From NCBI RefSeq assembly GCF_002999235.1, contig NZ_CP027236.1, positions 1,116,001 to 1,180,000 of the forward strand: a stretch of 64,000 nt of DNA, in the 5' to 3' direction. The translations under genes were made by a program, and so were the position numbers. The notes beneath the pieces were generated by a model. That model was given only the letters and a program-made list of their open reading frames with translations, was not told where the DNA came from and made no database searches. Shown here piece by piece: positions 8,772 to 17,838 of this stretch (positions are counted from its first letter, which is position 1; every line of letters starts with the position of its first letter). Source of the DNA: Actinomyces sp. oral taxon 897 (GTDB lineage Bacteria > Actinomycetota > Actinomycetes > Actinomycetales > Actinomycetaceae).

Positions 8772-11693
8772 TCAGGCGTCCGGGTCCTCCTTGGCCTCGT
8801 GGGCGTGCTCAGCGGCGGCGGCGATCTGGGCCAGGGCGCCACGCACGGCGGCACGGGCCTCGTCGTGCTCGGGGGCCGACGCGGCCTCCGCCTGCCCCGG
8901 CGTGTCACCGGCGTCCTCGGCATCCTTCCTGGGGGCCTCCTCCTTGGCGGCCTTCCTGGCCGCCTTGGCGGCGCCCTTGGTCTTCCTGGGGCCCTCGGAG
9001 CGGGACCGGCGGCCGCGCCGCTCGGCGGAGCGCGAGGCCGAGGCGGACATGTCCACCTGCTGGTTCTCCACCGGGGCGTCGTGGACGATAAAGCCCCGGC
9101 CGCCGCAGCACTCGCACGGGGTGGAGAAGGCCTCCACGAGCCCCTGACCCACCCGCTTGCGGGTCATCTGGACCAGGCCCAGGGACGTGACCTCGGTGAC
9201 CTGGTGGCGGGTGCGGTCCCGGCCCAGGCACTCCACCAGCCGGCGCAGGACCAGGTCCCGGTTGGACTCCAGGACCATGTCCACGAAGTCGATGACCACC
9301 ATGCCGCCGATGTCGCGCAGCCTCAGCTGGCGCACGATCTCCTCGGCGGCCTCCAGGTTGTTGCGGGTGACGGTCTCCTCCAGGGTGCCCCCGGCCCCCG
9401 TGAAGCGGCCGGTGTTGACGTCGATGACCGTCATGGCCTCGGTGCGGTCAATGACCAGGGTCCCGCCGCTGGGCAGCCACACCTTGCGGTCGAAGCCCTT
9501 GGCGAGCTGCTCGTCAATGCGGTGGGCGGTGAAGACGTCCTCGGGATCCACCCAGTGCTCGAGACGCTCCACCAGGTCCGGGCTGAGGTCGGAGACGTAC
9601 TCGCTAATGGTGCGCCAGGCCTCCGGGCCGGAGACGATGAGCTTGCGGAAGTCCTCGTTGAAGACGTCACGCACCACGCGCAGGGCCAGCTCGGGCTCGC
9701 CCTTGAGGAGGGCCGGCGCCTTGGCGGAGCCCCTGAAGATGGACTGGGACCTCTTGTCAATGGTCCTCCACTGCTTGAGGAGCCGCTCGACGTCGGCCCC
9801 CAGCTGCTCCTCGCTGGCGCCCTCGGCGGCGGTGCGCACAATGACGCCGGCGTCGTCGGGGACGACCTTCTTGAGGATCTTCTTCAGGCGCGCCCTCTCG
9901 GTGTCGGGGAGCTTGCGGGAGATGCCGGTCATGGTGCCCCCGGGCACCAGCACCAGGTAGCGGCCCGCCAGGGTGACCTGGCTGGTCAGGCGGGCGCCCT
10001 TGTGCCCGATCGGGTCCTTGGTGACCTGCACCAGGACGGGGTCGCCGCTGGAGAGGGCGTCCTCGATACGGCGCGGCCTGCCCTCCATGCCGGCGGCGTC
10101 CCAGTTGACCTCGCCGGCGTACAGGACGGCGTTGCGCCCCTTGCCCAGGTCCACGAAGGCGGCCTCCATGGAGGGCAGGACGTTCTGGACCCGCCCGACG
10201 TAGACGTTGCCCACCATGGAGGACTGGGTGCGCCGCGCCACGTAGTGCTCCACCAGGAGGCCGTCCTCCAGCACGGCGATCTGGTTGAGGCCGTCGACCT
10301 CCCGGACGATCATCTGCCGGTCCACGGACTCGCGCCGGGCCAGGAACTCGGCCTCGGTGACGATGGGCCGGTGCCGTCCCGCGGCCCGCCCCTCCCGGCG
10401 GCGCTGGCGCTTGGCCTCCAGGCGGGTGGATCCCTTCAGGGCGGTCACCTCGTCACGCACGTCCCGACGCGCCTCCCGGGCGTCGGAACGGGACCGGGAG
10501 CGCCGTCGCCGCCGACGTGTGGACGAGGTCGGCTCGGCCTCGGGCGTCTCGACCGCCTGGGCGTCCTCCTCGCCGTCCGGCTCGCCCTGACCGGTCTGCT
10601 CGGGGGCCTCGGCGCCCTGCCCCCGGGAGCGCCGACCCCGTCCGCCGCGGCGGCGCCTGCGCCGGGCGGCCCCCTCCTCCGGGGCGTCGGCCTCCTCCGA
10701 GGCGGTCCCCTCCTCCGGGGCGGGGCCGGCCTGGTCGGGGGCCTCACCGACCTGGGGGGCCGGCGCGGTGGCGGCCGCGGTGGCCTTACGACGGCGGCGC
10801 GTGCGGCCACGGGACCCTGCGCCCTTGGCGGTGCCCTCGCCGCTGGCGTCCCCGCTGGCGTCCCCGCCGTCAGCGTCCTGGTCAGCCTGGGCGTCCTCCT
10901 GGGGAGGGTCCTGCGCGGCCCGGGGGGCTGGCGCGGTGGCGGCCGCGGTGGCCTTGCGCCGACGACGGGCCCGGGAGGGGTCGGGGACCTGGAAGAGCAG
11001 GGAGGCCGCTGGCAGGTGCAGGACGGCCTCGGGCTCCTGGTCCGGATCCGTGGGGGAACCAGGCGCCTCGGGCTCCTGGTCGGGGCCGGGCTCGGGGCCC
11101 CGGTCCGCTGCCCGGGGACCGGTTCCCTCGTCCTGGTCAGGGGCCTCGTCCTGGTCGTCCTGGTCGTCCACGTCCTGGGTGAGGTCCTGGTCCACATCCT
11201 GGGCACCGACCTGGTCGCTGACCTGGGCACCGGCCTGGTCGGGGGCCTGGGGGGCACCCGGGTCCTGGGCGGGGCCGGCGGGGCCCTGGGTCAGGTCCTG
11301 GTCGGGGGCCTGGGGGGCGGGCTCGGGGGCGGTGGCGGCCGCGGTGGCCTTGCGCCGACGGCGGGGCTGGCGGCCCGGTGCCTCCCGGGGCGAGTAGTCC
11401 TCGGCCCGGTCCTCCCGGGTGGCGGCCGTCTGCCCCCCGGCCGGGGAGGCGGTCGGCTCAGGGGCTGGTGCCGGGTCGGCGTCCTGGGCGGCACCCGGGT
11501 CCTGGGGGGCACCCGGGTCCTGGGCGGAGCCAGCGGGGCCCTGGGTCAGGTCCTGGGCGGGGGCCTGGGGGGCGGGCTCGGGAGCGGTGGCGGCCGCGGT
11601 GGCCTTGCGCCGACGCCTTGGGGCACGGGCAGTGGGCTGTTCGGCCGTCTCCTGGGGCTCCTCGGGCGTGGTCGTCTGTCCAGTGGGTGCCAT
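8772..11693 (-). CDS. rne: Ribonuclease E/G with long repetitive disordered N-terminus
   Basis: Endoribonuclease for mRNA decay and rRNA/tRNA processing. The 973-aa protein carries the catalytic core at about 470-900: S1-like segment (VGNVYVGRVQNVLPSMEAAFVDLG), the DNase-I-like subdomain with metal-binding VIDVNTGRF, and the zinc-link CECCGG. The first about 450 residues are disordered, acidic and basic in alternation, and contain four copies of RRRRKATAAATAP (26-38, 111-123, 243-255, 299-311). A lone hydrophobic island, LHLPAASLLFQVPDP, lies before copy three and could be a partner-binding microdomain. The C-terminal tail is basic, then acidic. The arrangement (N-terminal rather than C-terminal scaffold) is typical of actinobacterial RNase E. 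Confidence 0.95.
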   Translation of the reverse strand: MAPTGQTTTPEEPQETAEQPTARAPRRRRKATAAATAPEPAPQAPAQDLTQGPAGSAQDPGAPQDPGAAQDADPAPAPEPTASPAGGQTAATREDRAEDYSPREAPGRQPRRRRKATAAATAPEPAPQAPDQDLTQGPAGPAQDPGAPQAPDQAGAQVSDQVGAQDVDQDLTQDVDDQDDQDEAPDQDEGTGPRAADRGPEPGPDQEPEAPGSPTDPDQEPEAVLHLPAASLLFQVPDPSRARRRRKATAAATAPAPRAAQDPPQEDAQADQDADGGDASGDASGEGTAKGAGSRGRTRRRRKATAAATAPAPQVGEAPDQAGPAPEEGTASEEADAPEEGAARRRRRRGGRGRRSRGQGAEAPEQTGQGEPDGEEDAQAVETPEAEPTSSTRRRRRRSRSRSDAREARRDVRDEVTALKGSTRLEAKRQRRREGRAAGRHRPIVTEAEFLARRESVDRQMIVREVDGLNQIAVLEDGLLVEHYVARRTQSSMVGNVYVGRVQNVLPSMEAAFVDLGKGRNAVLYAGEVNWDAAGMEGRPRRIEDALSSGDPVLVQVTKDPIGHKGARLTSQVTLAGRYLVLVPGGTMTGISRKLPDTERARLKKILKKVVPDDAGVIVRTAAEGASEEQLGADVERLLKQWRTIDKRSQSIFRGSAKAPALLKGEPELALRVVRDVFNEDFRKLIVSGPEAWRTISEYVSDLSPDLVERLEHWVDPEDVFTAHRIDEQLAKGFDRKVWLPSGGTLVIDRTEAMTVIDVNTGRFTGAGGTLEETVTRNNLEAAEEIVRQLRLRDIGGMVVIDFVDMVLESNRDLVLRRLVECLGRDRTRHQVTEVTSLGLVQMTRKRVGQGLVEAFSTPCECCGGRGFIVHDAPVENQQVDMSASASRSAERRGRRSRSEGPRKTKGAAKAARKAAKEEAPRKDAEDAGDTPGQAEAASAPEHDEARAAVRGALAQIAAAAEHAHEAKEDPDA

Positions 11694-12176
11694 ATGGGGG
11701 CTCTACTCTCCGGGCGTCCGCGACGCCGTCGTACCACCGGCGCCGCGGCGCGGTCGTTGCTCCGCGGGTGACGGAGCAGAAAAGTCTGTGCGCGCACGGT
11801 GGCGCCGGCCCGCGGGTACCCGCGCAACCAGGACTGCGGCAACGCTCTGGGCGGCGCAAGGCTCCTGGTCGGGGTGTCCCGCAGGGGTCGGGCCCCTGCA
11901 CCGGTACGAGGCGCGGAGGGCCAGCACCATCCTCTCACAGGTAGCCACCCGCCCCGTCCCCCGTCCCCGGGCCAACGGGTCGGTATCGCTGTAGGCGCAG
12001 GCGGCGCCAGCGACAGCACATCTGAAAGATGCGTCACATCCTGGACGTCACCTGCGAGGGGACCCAGTTTTTGCGACACCCTGTCATCCTGTGACAGTAC
12101 ACTCCGCCTATACATCCTTGACCTAGGTCATGGACCTACCTATCAGTCTCATAGTCGTCCTCGAAAGGTGGCGTCG
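11694..12176. other. Divergent regulatory region between rne and cydA
   Basis: A 483-bp gene-free region driving rne leftward and cydA rightward. The left two-thirds are GC-rich with no evident ORF of its own. The last about 110 bp before cydA are relatively AT-rich and hold two inverted repeats and a -10-like TATACA. Confidence 0.6.
12081..12130 (+). promoter_or_regulatory. cydA promoter/operator: two inverted repeats around a -10 box
   Basis: CTGTCA (12081-12086) and TGACAG (12092-12097) form an inverted repeat with a 5-bp spacer. TATACA at 12109-12114 is a reasonable -10 hexamer, so the repeat covers the -35 position, as for an activator or repressor site. A second perfect 12-bp palindrome, TGACCTAGGTCA (12119-12130), lies just downstream of the likely transcription start. 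Redox or oxygen control would be expected for a bd oxidase; the regulator is not known. Confidence 0.5.
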
Positions 12177-13664
12177 ATGGTCCACGTACCCCTGGCGCTG
12201 GACTCCCTCGACCTGGCTCGATGGCAGTTCGGCATCACGACCGTCTACCACTTCTTCCTCGTCCCCCTGACCATCGGCCTGGCCCCCCTGGTGGCGGCCA
12301 TGGAGAGCCTGTGGCTGCGCACGAGGAACCCGCAGTGGCTCACGGCGACCAAGTTCTTCGGCAAGCTCTTCCTCATCAACTTCGCCCTGGGGGTGGCCAC
12401 CGGCATCGTCCAGGAGTTCCAGTTCGGCATGAACTGGTCGGAGTACTCCCGCTTCGTGGGCAACATCTTCGGTGCGCCGCTGGCCTTCGAGGCGCTCCTG
12501 GCTTTCTTCATGGAGTCCACCTTCCTGGGCCTGTGGCTCTTCGGCTGGGACCGCCTCTCCCCCCGGCTCCACAACGCTTGCATCTGGATGGTGGCCCTGG
12601 GCGTGAACTTCTCCGCCCTGTTCATCCTGGCCGCCAACTCCTGGATGCAGCACCCCGTGGGAGCCGTCGTCAACCCCACCACCGGGCGTGCCGAGCTCGA
12701 CGGCGTGGGCGGGTTCGTCGAGATCCTCACCTCCGAGCTGACCTGGGTCACCTTCGGGCACGTGGTCACCACCGCCTTCCTCGTGGCCGGCACCGTCATT
12801 ATGGGCGTGTCGGTGTGGTGGATGGTCAAGGCCTCCCGCGCCGGGCAGGAGGTCGAGGCCCGGTCCCTGTGGCGGCGTACCGCCCGCCTGGGCGCCTGGG
12901 TCATGCTGGTGGCCGGGGTCCTGGTGGCGGGTACCGGGCACGTGCAGGGGCAGCTCGTGGCCAGGGAGCAGCCCGCCAAGATGGCCGCCGCCGAGGCCCT
13001 GTGCGAGACCACGGCGGGGGCGGGCTTCTCCGCCATGGCCTTCGGCAGCTGCGAGGACGGCGTCGTCCACCTCATTGAGGTCCCCGGCGTCTACTCCTTC
13101 ATGGCCACCAACGACCCGGGCGCCACCATGCCCGGCCTGAGCGACCTCCAGGACAGCTACGCCAGGGCCTACGGTGCCACCGACACCGCCGGGAACCCCG
13201 TTGACTACACCCCTGACGTCATGGTCACCTTCTGGTCCTTCCGCATGATGATCGGCCTGGGCACGGTGTCCGTGGGGGTGGGGGCGGTTATCCTGTGGCT
13301 CAGCCGCAGGGACCGTCTCATCACCGCCAGGCCGTGGGCCCGGGTGGCGCTGTGGACCATGCCGCTGCCATTCATAGCCGCCTCCTTCGGGTGGATCTTC
13401 ACCGAGATGGGACGCCAGCCCTGGGTGGTCGTCCCCAACCTGGCCGACCCCACCTCCATGGTCCACATGCTCACCGCCGACGGCGTCTCCAGGGTGGTCT
13501 CCTCAGCCACCGTCCTGGCCTCGATGGTCGTCTTCACCCTCCTGTACGCGGGCCTGGGCGTCGTCTGGCTGCTCCTCTTCCGCCGCTACGTCCGTGAGGG
13601 CGTACGCACCCCCGTGAGGAAGGACGACGGCGAGGTCGCCCCCGGCCTGTCCTTCGCCTACTGA
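12177..13664 (+). CDS. cydA: Cytochrome bd quinol oxidase subunit I
   Basis: The 495-aa integral membrane subunit oxidises quinol and carries haems b558, b595 and d. The N-terminal LARWQFGITTVYHFFLVPLTIG places the haem-ligand His at residue 25. SWMQHPVG gives the second His, RMMIGLG the Met ligand, and GRQPWVV the conserved C-terminal motif. About nine helices are predicted, with a short Q-loop. ATG 12177 follows a GAAAGG site; upstream in-frame codons were not used because the family begins here. It is followed 31 bp later by cydB. The oxidase has high oxygen affinity and supports growth at low oxygen. Confidence 0.97.
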   Translation: MVHVPLALDSLDLARWQFGITTVYHFFLVPLTIGLAPLVAAMESLWLRTRNPQWLTATKFFGKLFLINFALGVATGIVQEFQFGMNWSEYSRFVGNIFGAPLAFEALLAFFMESTFLGLWLFGWDRLSPRLHNACIWMVALGVNFSALFILAANSWMQHPVGAVVNPTTGRAELDGVGGFVEILTSELTWVTFGHVVTTAFLVAGTVIMGVSVWWMVKASRAGQEVEARSLWRRTARLGAWVMLVAGVLVAGTGHVQGQLVAREQPAKMAAAEALCETTAGAGFSAMAFGSCEDGVVHLIEVPGVYSFMATNDPGATMPGLSDLQDSYARAYGATDTAGNPVDYTPDVMVTFWSFRMMIGLGTVSVGVGAVILWLSRRDRLITARPWARVALWTMPLPFIAASFGWIFTEMGRQPWVVVPNLADPTSMVHMLTADGVSRVVSSATVLASMVVFTLLYAGLGVVWLLLFRRYVREGVRTPVRKDDGEVAPGLSFAY

Positions 13665-13695
13665 CCAGGGAAGCACAAGGAAACAAGGACACACC

Positions 13696-14826
13696 ATGAC
13701 GCTCTCCACCCTCTGGCTCATCCTCATTGCCGTCCTGTGGACCGGCTACCTCACCCTCGAGGGCTTCGACTTCGGCGTGGGCATGCTCATAAGGCTCCTC
13801 GCACGCGACGAGCGCGAGCGCCGTGCCATGCTGCGCACCATCGGCCCCCACTGGGACGGCAACGAGGTCTGGCTGCTCACCGCCGGCGGGGCCACCTTCG
13901 CCGCCTTCCCCGAGTGGTACGGCACCCTGTTCTCCGGGGCCTACCTGGTCCTGTTCCTCATCCTCCTGGCGCTCATTGTGCGCGTCTGCGCCCTGGAGTG
14001 GCGGGCCAAGATCAATGACGAGACCTGGCGCGCACGCTGGGACTGGGCCCTGACGGCGTGCTCCTGGCTGCCCGCCGTGCTGTGGGGCGCGGCGTTCGCC
14101 AACCTGGTCTCCGGCATGAGGATCGAGGTCATTGAGACCGCCTCAGGCGCCGCCGTCCCCGCCGCGGAGGTGCCCGCCGGGACCCTGCTGGCGGGCACCG
14201 CCCACCAGCTCACCGGCGGCTTCTGGAGCCTCATCACCCCCTTCGCCCTCCTGGGCGGGGCGGTGACCGCCCTGCTGTTCCTCAACCACGGCGCCCTGTA
14301 CCTGGCCCTCAAGACCGGGGGCGACCTGTCGGTGAGGGCCGGCAGGCTCGCACGCAGGACCTCCCTGGCCTCCACGGCGGTCACGGCCGTGTGGGCCCTG
14401 TGGGCGCAGCTGGCCTACTCCCCCAACGTCCTGTCCTGGATCCCGCTGGTCCTGGCTGCCGCGGGCCTGGTGGCCTCCTACCTGGCCTGCCTGCGGGGAC
14501 GCGACGGCTGGGCCTTCGCCCTGCACTTCGTGGGTATCGGTGCCGCGGTGGCCTTTATCTTCGCGGCCATGGCACCCGACGTCATGCGCTCCTCGATCGA
14601 CCCGGCCTACTCCCTGACCTACGTGGCGGCCGCCTCGGCGGACACCACCCTGGTCATTATGCTGGTGGCCGCCGTCGCCTTCGTGCCGGTGGTGCTGTTC
14701 TACACGGTCTGGGGCTACAAGGTCTTCTCGGCCCGCGTCCACGCCGAGACCATTGACCCCGACGAGGGCCTGCACCCCACCAGGGTGCGCGACTCCGCCC
14801 AGCCCGAGGCGCACATCGGCTACTGA
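13696..14826 (+). CDS. cydB: Cytochrome bd quinol oxidase subunit II
   Basis: A 376-aa, about nine-helix subunit II that pairs with CydA. Family motifs include the start LIAVLWTGYLTLEGFDFGVGML, GPHWDGNEVWLLTAGGATFAAFP and EWRAKI. It ends with the cytosolic tail RDSAQPEAHIGY. It is co-directional with cydA, spaced 31 bp, with an AAGGA-type site upstream. In most actinobacteria cydD and cydC follow directly; here an unrelated 5-kb block intervenes. Confidence 0.96.
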   Translation: MTLSTLWLILIAVLWTGYLTLEGFDFGVGMLIRLLARDERERRAMLRTIGPHWDGNEVWLLTAGGATFAAFPEWYGTLFSGAYLVLFLILLALIVRVCALEWRAKINDETWRARWDWALTACSWLPAVLWGAAFANLVSGMRIEVIETASGAAVPAAEVPAGTLLAGTAHQLTGGFWSLITPFALLGGAVTALLFLNHGALYLALKTGGDLSVRAGRLARRTSLASTAVTAVWALWAQLAYSPNVLSWIPLVLAAAGLVASYLACLRGRDGWAFALHFVGIGAAVAFIFAAMAPDVMRSSIDPAYSLTYVAAASADTTLVIMLVAAVAFVPVVLFYTVWGYKVFSARVHAETIDPDEGLHPTRVRDSAQPEAHIGY

Positions 14827-15214
14827 GGCGCGACGCGGCCGGGTGCCCGGTGGCCGCCGTCGCCCACGAGCAGGACACCTGTCAGCTGGCGGCCACGGGC
14901 GCTCATCCGTCCGTGTGGCCCGCCCCCTGCGGAGGGTGGGCCACACGTGTCGTCGAGGGCCGAGGACCGGCGGCGACCACCTGGGGGGCGCCTCCCCTGA
15001 GGCCGGCCACCTGGGGGCGCGCCCTTCGCAAACCAGCCGCAACCTGCGCAGACGTGGTAACCACCTCCTCGCGGAGCCGGTAGCGGACGTGACAGACTGG
15101 GGCCTGCCGCCGGTCGGCGCCCGCCCGACCTCGACACCCGGCACCGTAGCCGGGTGGGACGGAGGCGCGGCGACAGCACCCGTGGAAGGCACCCGGGCGA
15201 GAGGAGGACTCTGA
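14827..15214. other. Spacer between cydB and the sulfatase maturase gene
   Basis: A 388-bp gene-free region. It contains the hairpin at 14913-14946 and, further on, GC-rich sequence leading to the AGAGGAGG ribosome binding site of the next gene. The part from about 15040 to 15200 may fold, but it matches no riboswitch class that I recognise. Confidence 0.5.
14913..14946 (+). terminator. Terminator-like hairpin after cydB
   Basis: GTGTGGCCC and GGGCCACAC form a 9-bp outer stem, with a partly paired CCCT/AGGG inner stem, 86 bp after the cydB stop. No T-tract follows. Confidence 0.5.
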
Positions 15215-16666
15215 ATGGACCACACGGCTCCGGGGGCGCCCGGCGGCCCCCTGGCGCGACGGCGCCTGCCCCTGTCCGTGGTGGCCAAGCCCACAGGTGC
15301 GGCCTGCAACCTGGACTGCCAGTACTGCTTCTTCCTGTCCAAGGAGCTCCTCTACGATGTCCCCCGTCAGCTCATGCGCGAGGAGACCCTGCGCACCTAC
15401 GTGGCGGAGTACCTCGCGGCCAGCGGCGACGGCGAGGTCACCATGCTCTGGCAGGGCGGGGAGCCGACCCTGCGGGGCCTGCCCTTCTACCGCGAGGTCG
15501 TCCGGCTCTGCGAGGTCTACCGGCGCCCCGGGCAGAAGGTGGTCCACGCCCTGCAGACCAACGGGACCCTCATTGACCGACAGTGGGCGGGCTTCCTGGC
15601 CGAGAACGACTTCCTGGTGGGGGTCTCCCTCGACGGCCCCCCCGCCCTGCACGACGCCTACCGGGTCAACAAGGGCGGGCGGGGCACCTACGCCCTGGTG
15701 CGGCGGGGCTGGGACATCCTCCAGGAGGCCGGGGTGCGCACCAACGTCCTGTGCACGGTCCACCACGCCAACGAGGCCCACCCCCTGGAGGTCTACCGCC
15801 ACTTCCGCGACGACCTGGGGGCCCGCTACCTCCAGTTCATCCCCATTGTGGAGCGGGTCAACGCCGCGGACCTGGCCCGGGCCGAGCTGGGCTGGGGCCG
15901 ACGGCGCCCGGCGCCCCGCAGGGCTGGGGGCACAGGGGCCGGCAGTACCGGGGGCACAGGGGCTGGCGGCACCCGCCCCGGGGGCCCGGGCGGCCCCGAG
16001 CACAGTCCCGGCGGCCCGGGCGGCCCGGGCGGCCCCGAGCCGCTGGTCCCGCTCATGTACCAGCAGTGCGGGGACGCCGTCACCTCCCGCTCCGTCACCC
16101 CCCAGGGGTACGGGGACTTCCTGACCGCGGTGTTCCAGGAGTGGGTGGCCCACGACGTGGGGGACGTGTTCGTGCAGGACGTCGACTCCGCCCTGTCGGC
16201 CCTGTTCGGGATCTACCCGACCTGCGTGCACGCCCCCGAGTGCGGGGTGAACCTGGCCCTGGAGTTCAACGGGGACGTCTACGCCTGCGACCACTGGGTC
16301 GAGCCGGACTGGCTGCTGGGCAACGTCGCCGACGCCTCCTTCGCCACGCTCGCCGCCACGCCGCGGATGCGTGACTTCTCCGCCAAGAAACGGGTCCAGC
16401 TCCCCGCGGGCTGCCTGAGGTGCCCGGTGCTGCCGCTGTGCCACGGGGGCTGCCCCAAGGACCGGTTCGTCCGCACGGCCGACGGCGAGGAGATGAACTA
16501 CCTGTGCCCGGGCTACCGGGCCTTCTACACCCGGATCCTGCCCGACCTGCGGACCATGGCCCGGCTCATCCAGGTCGGCCGCGCGCCTGCGGAGATCATG
16601 ACCCTGCGTCAGCGCCCCCGTCCCGACCGGGCGGAGCGGCTGGCCCTGAGCACCCAGGAGCACTGA
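15215..16666 (+). CDS. Anaerobic sulfatase-maturating enzyme (radical SAM/SPASM)
   Basis: Oxidises the active-site Cys or Ser of a sulfatase to formylglycine using SAM radicals, without oxygen. The 483-aa protein starts its core at LSVVAKPTGAACNLDCQYCFF, with cluster ligands Cys31, Cys35 and Cys38. It continues with WQGGEPTL and VSLDGP. The C-terminal SPASM part has the auxiliary-cluster cysteines (YPTCVHAPECGVN, GDVYACDHW, CLRCPVLPLCHGGCPKDR, YLCPGYRAFY). A Gly/Thr/Pro insert at about 226-275 is foreign to the family and probably disordered. A clear AGAGGAGG site precedes the ATG. The only sulfatase gene in the window is 14 kb away and has a Cys-type site, fitting this maturase. The next gene starts immediately after the stop. 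Confidence 0.93.
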   Translation: MDHTAPGAPGGPLARRRLPLSVVAKPTGAACNLDCQYCFFLSKELLYDVPRQLMREETLRTYVAEYLAASGDGEVTMLWQGGEPTLRGLPFYREVVRLCEVYRRPGQKVVHALQTNGTLIDRQWAGFLAENDFLVGVSLDGPPALHDAYRVNKGGRGTYALVRRGWDILQEAGVRTNVLCTVHHANEAHPLEVYRHFRDDLGARYLQFIPIVERVNAADLARAELGWGRRRPAPRRAGGTGAGSTGGTGAGGTRPGGPGGPEHSPGGPGGPGGPEPLVPLMYQQCGDAVTSRSVTPQGYGDFLTAVFQEWVAHDVGDVFVQDVDSALSALFGIYPTCVHAPECGVNLALEFNGDVYACDHWVEPDWLLGNVADASFATLAATPRMRDFSAKKRVQLPAGCLRCPVLPLCHGGCPKDRFVRTADGEEMNYLCPGYRAFYTRILPDLRTMARLIQVGRAPAEIMTLRQRPRPDRAERLALSTQEH

Positions 16667-17752
16667 ATGGCCCTTCTCCTCGCACTCGGCATCGGTACCG
16701 GGGTCGGCCTCATTGTGGGCGCCCTGGGAGCCGGCGGCGGCATCCTGTCGGTCCCCGTCCTGGTCTACGTCCTGGGGCAGAGCCCGCACCAGGCCGCCTC
16801 CGGGTCCCTGGTGATCGTCCTGGTCACCGCGCTGGCGGCCCTGCCCTCCCGGGCCCGGCACGGGCAGGTGCGGTGGCGCGACGGGGCGCTGTTCGGCCTG
16901 CTCTCGGCCGCCGGGGCCTGGGGCGGCTCCTGGCTGAGCGCCCAGGTGGACGGGGAGGCCCTCATGGTCATGTTCTGCGCCCTCCTGGTCGTCGTCGCGG
17001 CGCTCATGGCCCGCCGGGCCCTGCGGGAGCGCCGCGACGAGGGCCTCCAGAGGAAGGCCCTGGGCGGGCCGGACGCCATAGGCGGCACGGGCACGGACGC
17101 CGCGGGTGGGTCAGGCACCGCAGACGGACCCGGCGCCGTAGGTGGGCCGGACGCCACGGATGGGCCGGATGCCGTAGATGAGCTAGGCACCGTGGGCGGG
17201 CCAGGCACAGGCACCGTGGGCGGGCCAGACACGGATGCCGCAGACAGGCCCGGCACCGTAGATGGGCCCGGTGGCCGCACCACCCCCGTACCGGACGCCC
17301 CCGCCTCTGGCTCACCTGGCCAGGGTCGGGGCGCCGGGCCGGACCAGGGCGCCGGGCCGAGTACCCCGGTGGGTGCGGGCCAGGGCGCGAGGCGGGTCCT
17401 CACGGTGGTGCTCACAGCCACCCTGACCGGGCTGCTCACGGGGTTCTTCGGGGTGGGCGGGGGCTTCGCCGTCGTCCCCGTGCTCCTGCTGGTCCTGCAC
17501 TGCGACGTGCGGGAGACGGCAGGGACGTCCCTGCTGGTCATGATTATCGCCGCCCTGGTCTCCCTGGCCCAGCGGGCCAGCGGGGGCCTGGAGGTAGCGT
17601 GGGGCACGGTGGCGCTGTTCACCCTCGGCTCCACCGCCGGCGGGCTCGTGGGAGGCCCTCTGTCCCAGCGCCTGCGGGCCTCCACCCTCAACGCCCTCTT
17701 CGCCGCCCTGCTGCTGGCCGTCGCGGTCGGCAGCCTCATAGGTGCCACCTGA
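16667..17752 (+). CDS. TauE/SafE family sulfur-anion permease
   Basis: A 361-aa membrane protein with two homologous halves, each opening with a glycine-rich helix hairpin: GVGLIVGALGAGGGILSVPVL and GLLTGFFGVGGGFAVVPVLLL. This is the TauE/SafE layout (about eight helices), a family linked to export of sulfite, sulfoacetate or related anions. The loop between the halves (about 125-250) is expanded with low-complexity GGPDA/GTVGGP-type repeats. Its ATG directly abuts the stop of the sulfatase maturase gene, so the two are very likely co-translated. A role in removing sulfur anions released by sulfatases is inferred from this pairing and not proven. Confidence 0.88.
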   Translation: MALLLALGIGTGVGLIVGALGAGGGILSVPVLVYVLGQSPHQAASGSLVIVLVTALAALPSRARHGQVRWRDGALFGLLSAAGAWGGSWLSAQVDGEALMVMFCALLVVVAALMARRALRERRDEGLQRKALGGPDAIGGTGTDAAGGSGTADGPGAVGGPDATDGPDAVDELGTVGGPGTGTVGGPDTDAADRPGTVDGPGGRTTPVPDAPASGSPGQGRGAGPDQGAGPSTPVGAGQGARRVLTVVLTATLTGLLTGFFGVGGGFAVVPVLLLVLHCDVRETAGTSLLVMIIAALVSLAQRASGGLEVAWGTVALFTLGSTAGGLVGGPLSQRLRASTLNALFAALLLAVAVGSLIGAT

Positions 17753-17838
17753 TTGCCCGCCTGGCCCCGGGATCCGCCGGGGACGTCGGGGCACGTCCAC
17801 GCCGAAGAAGATCCGGCCGCCTGACCCCGGGCTCTGCC

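Noticed and set aside
8592-11771. A 1059-codon open frame on the plus strand opposite rne
   Set aside because: It is a shadow of the RNase E gene: very high G+C leaves antisense frames open. Its translation is Gly/Leu/Val low complexity without any domain.
15040-15210. Riboswitch before the sulfatase maturase gene
   Set aside because: The leader is GC-rich and can form stems, but none of the conserved cores I know (cobalamin, SAM, Moco, fluoride, thiamine) could be placed.
14903-16861. A 652-codon minus-strand frame opposite the sulfatase maturase
   Set aside because: Antisense shadow; the plus strand encodes the complete radical-SAM enzyme with all cluster cysteines.
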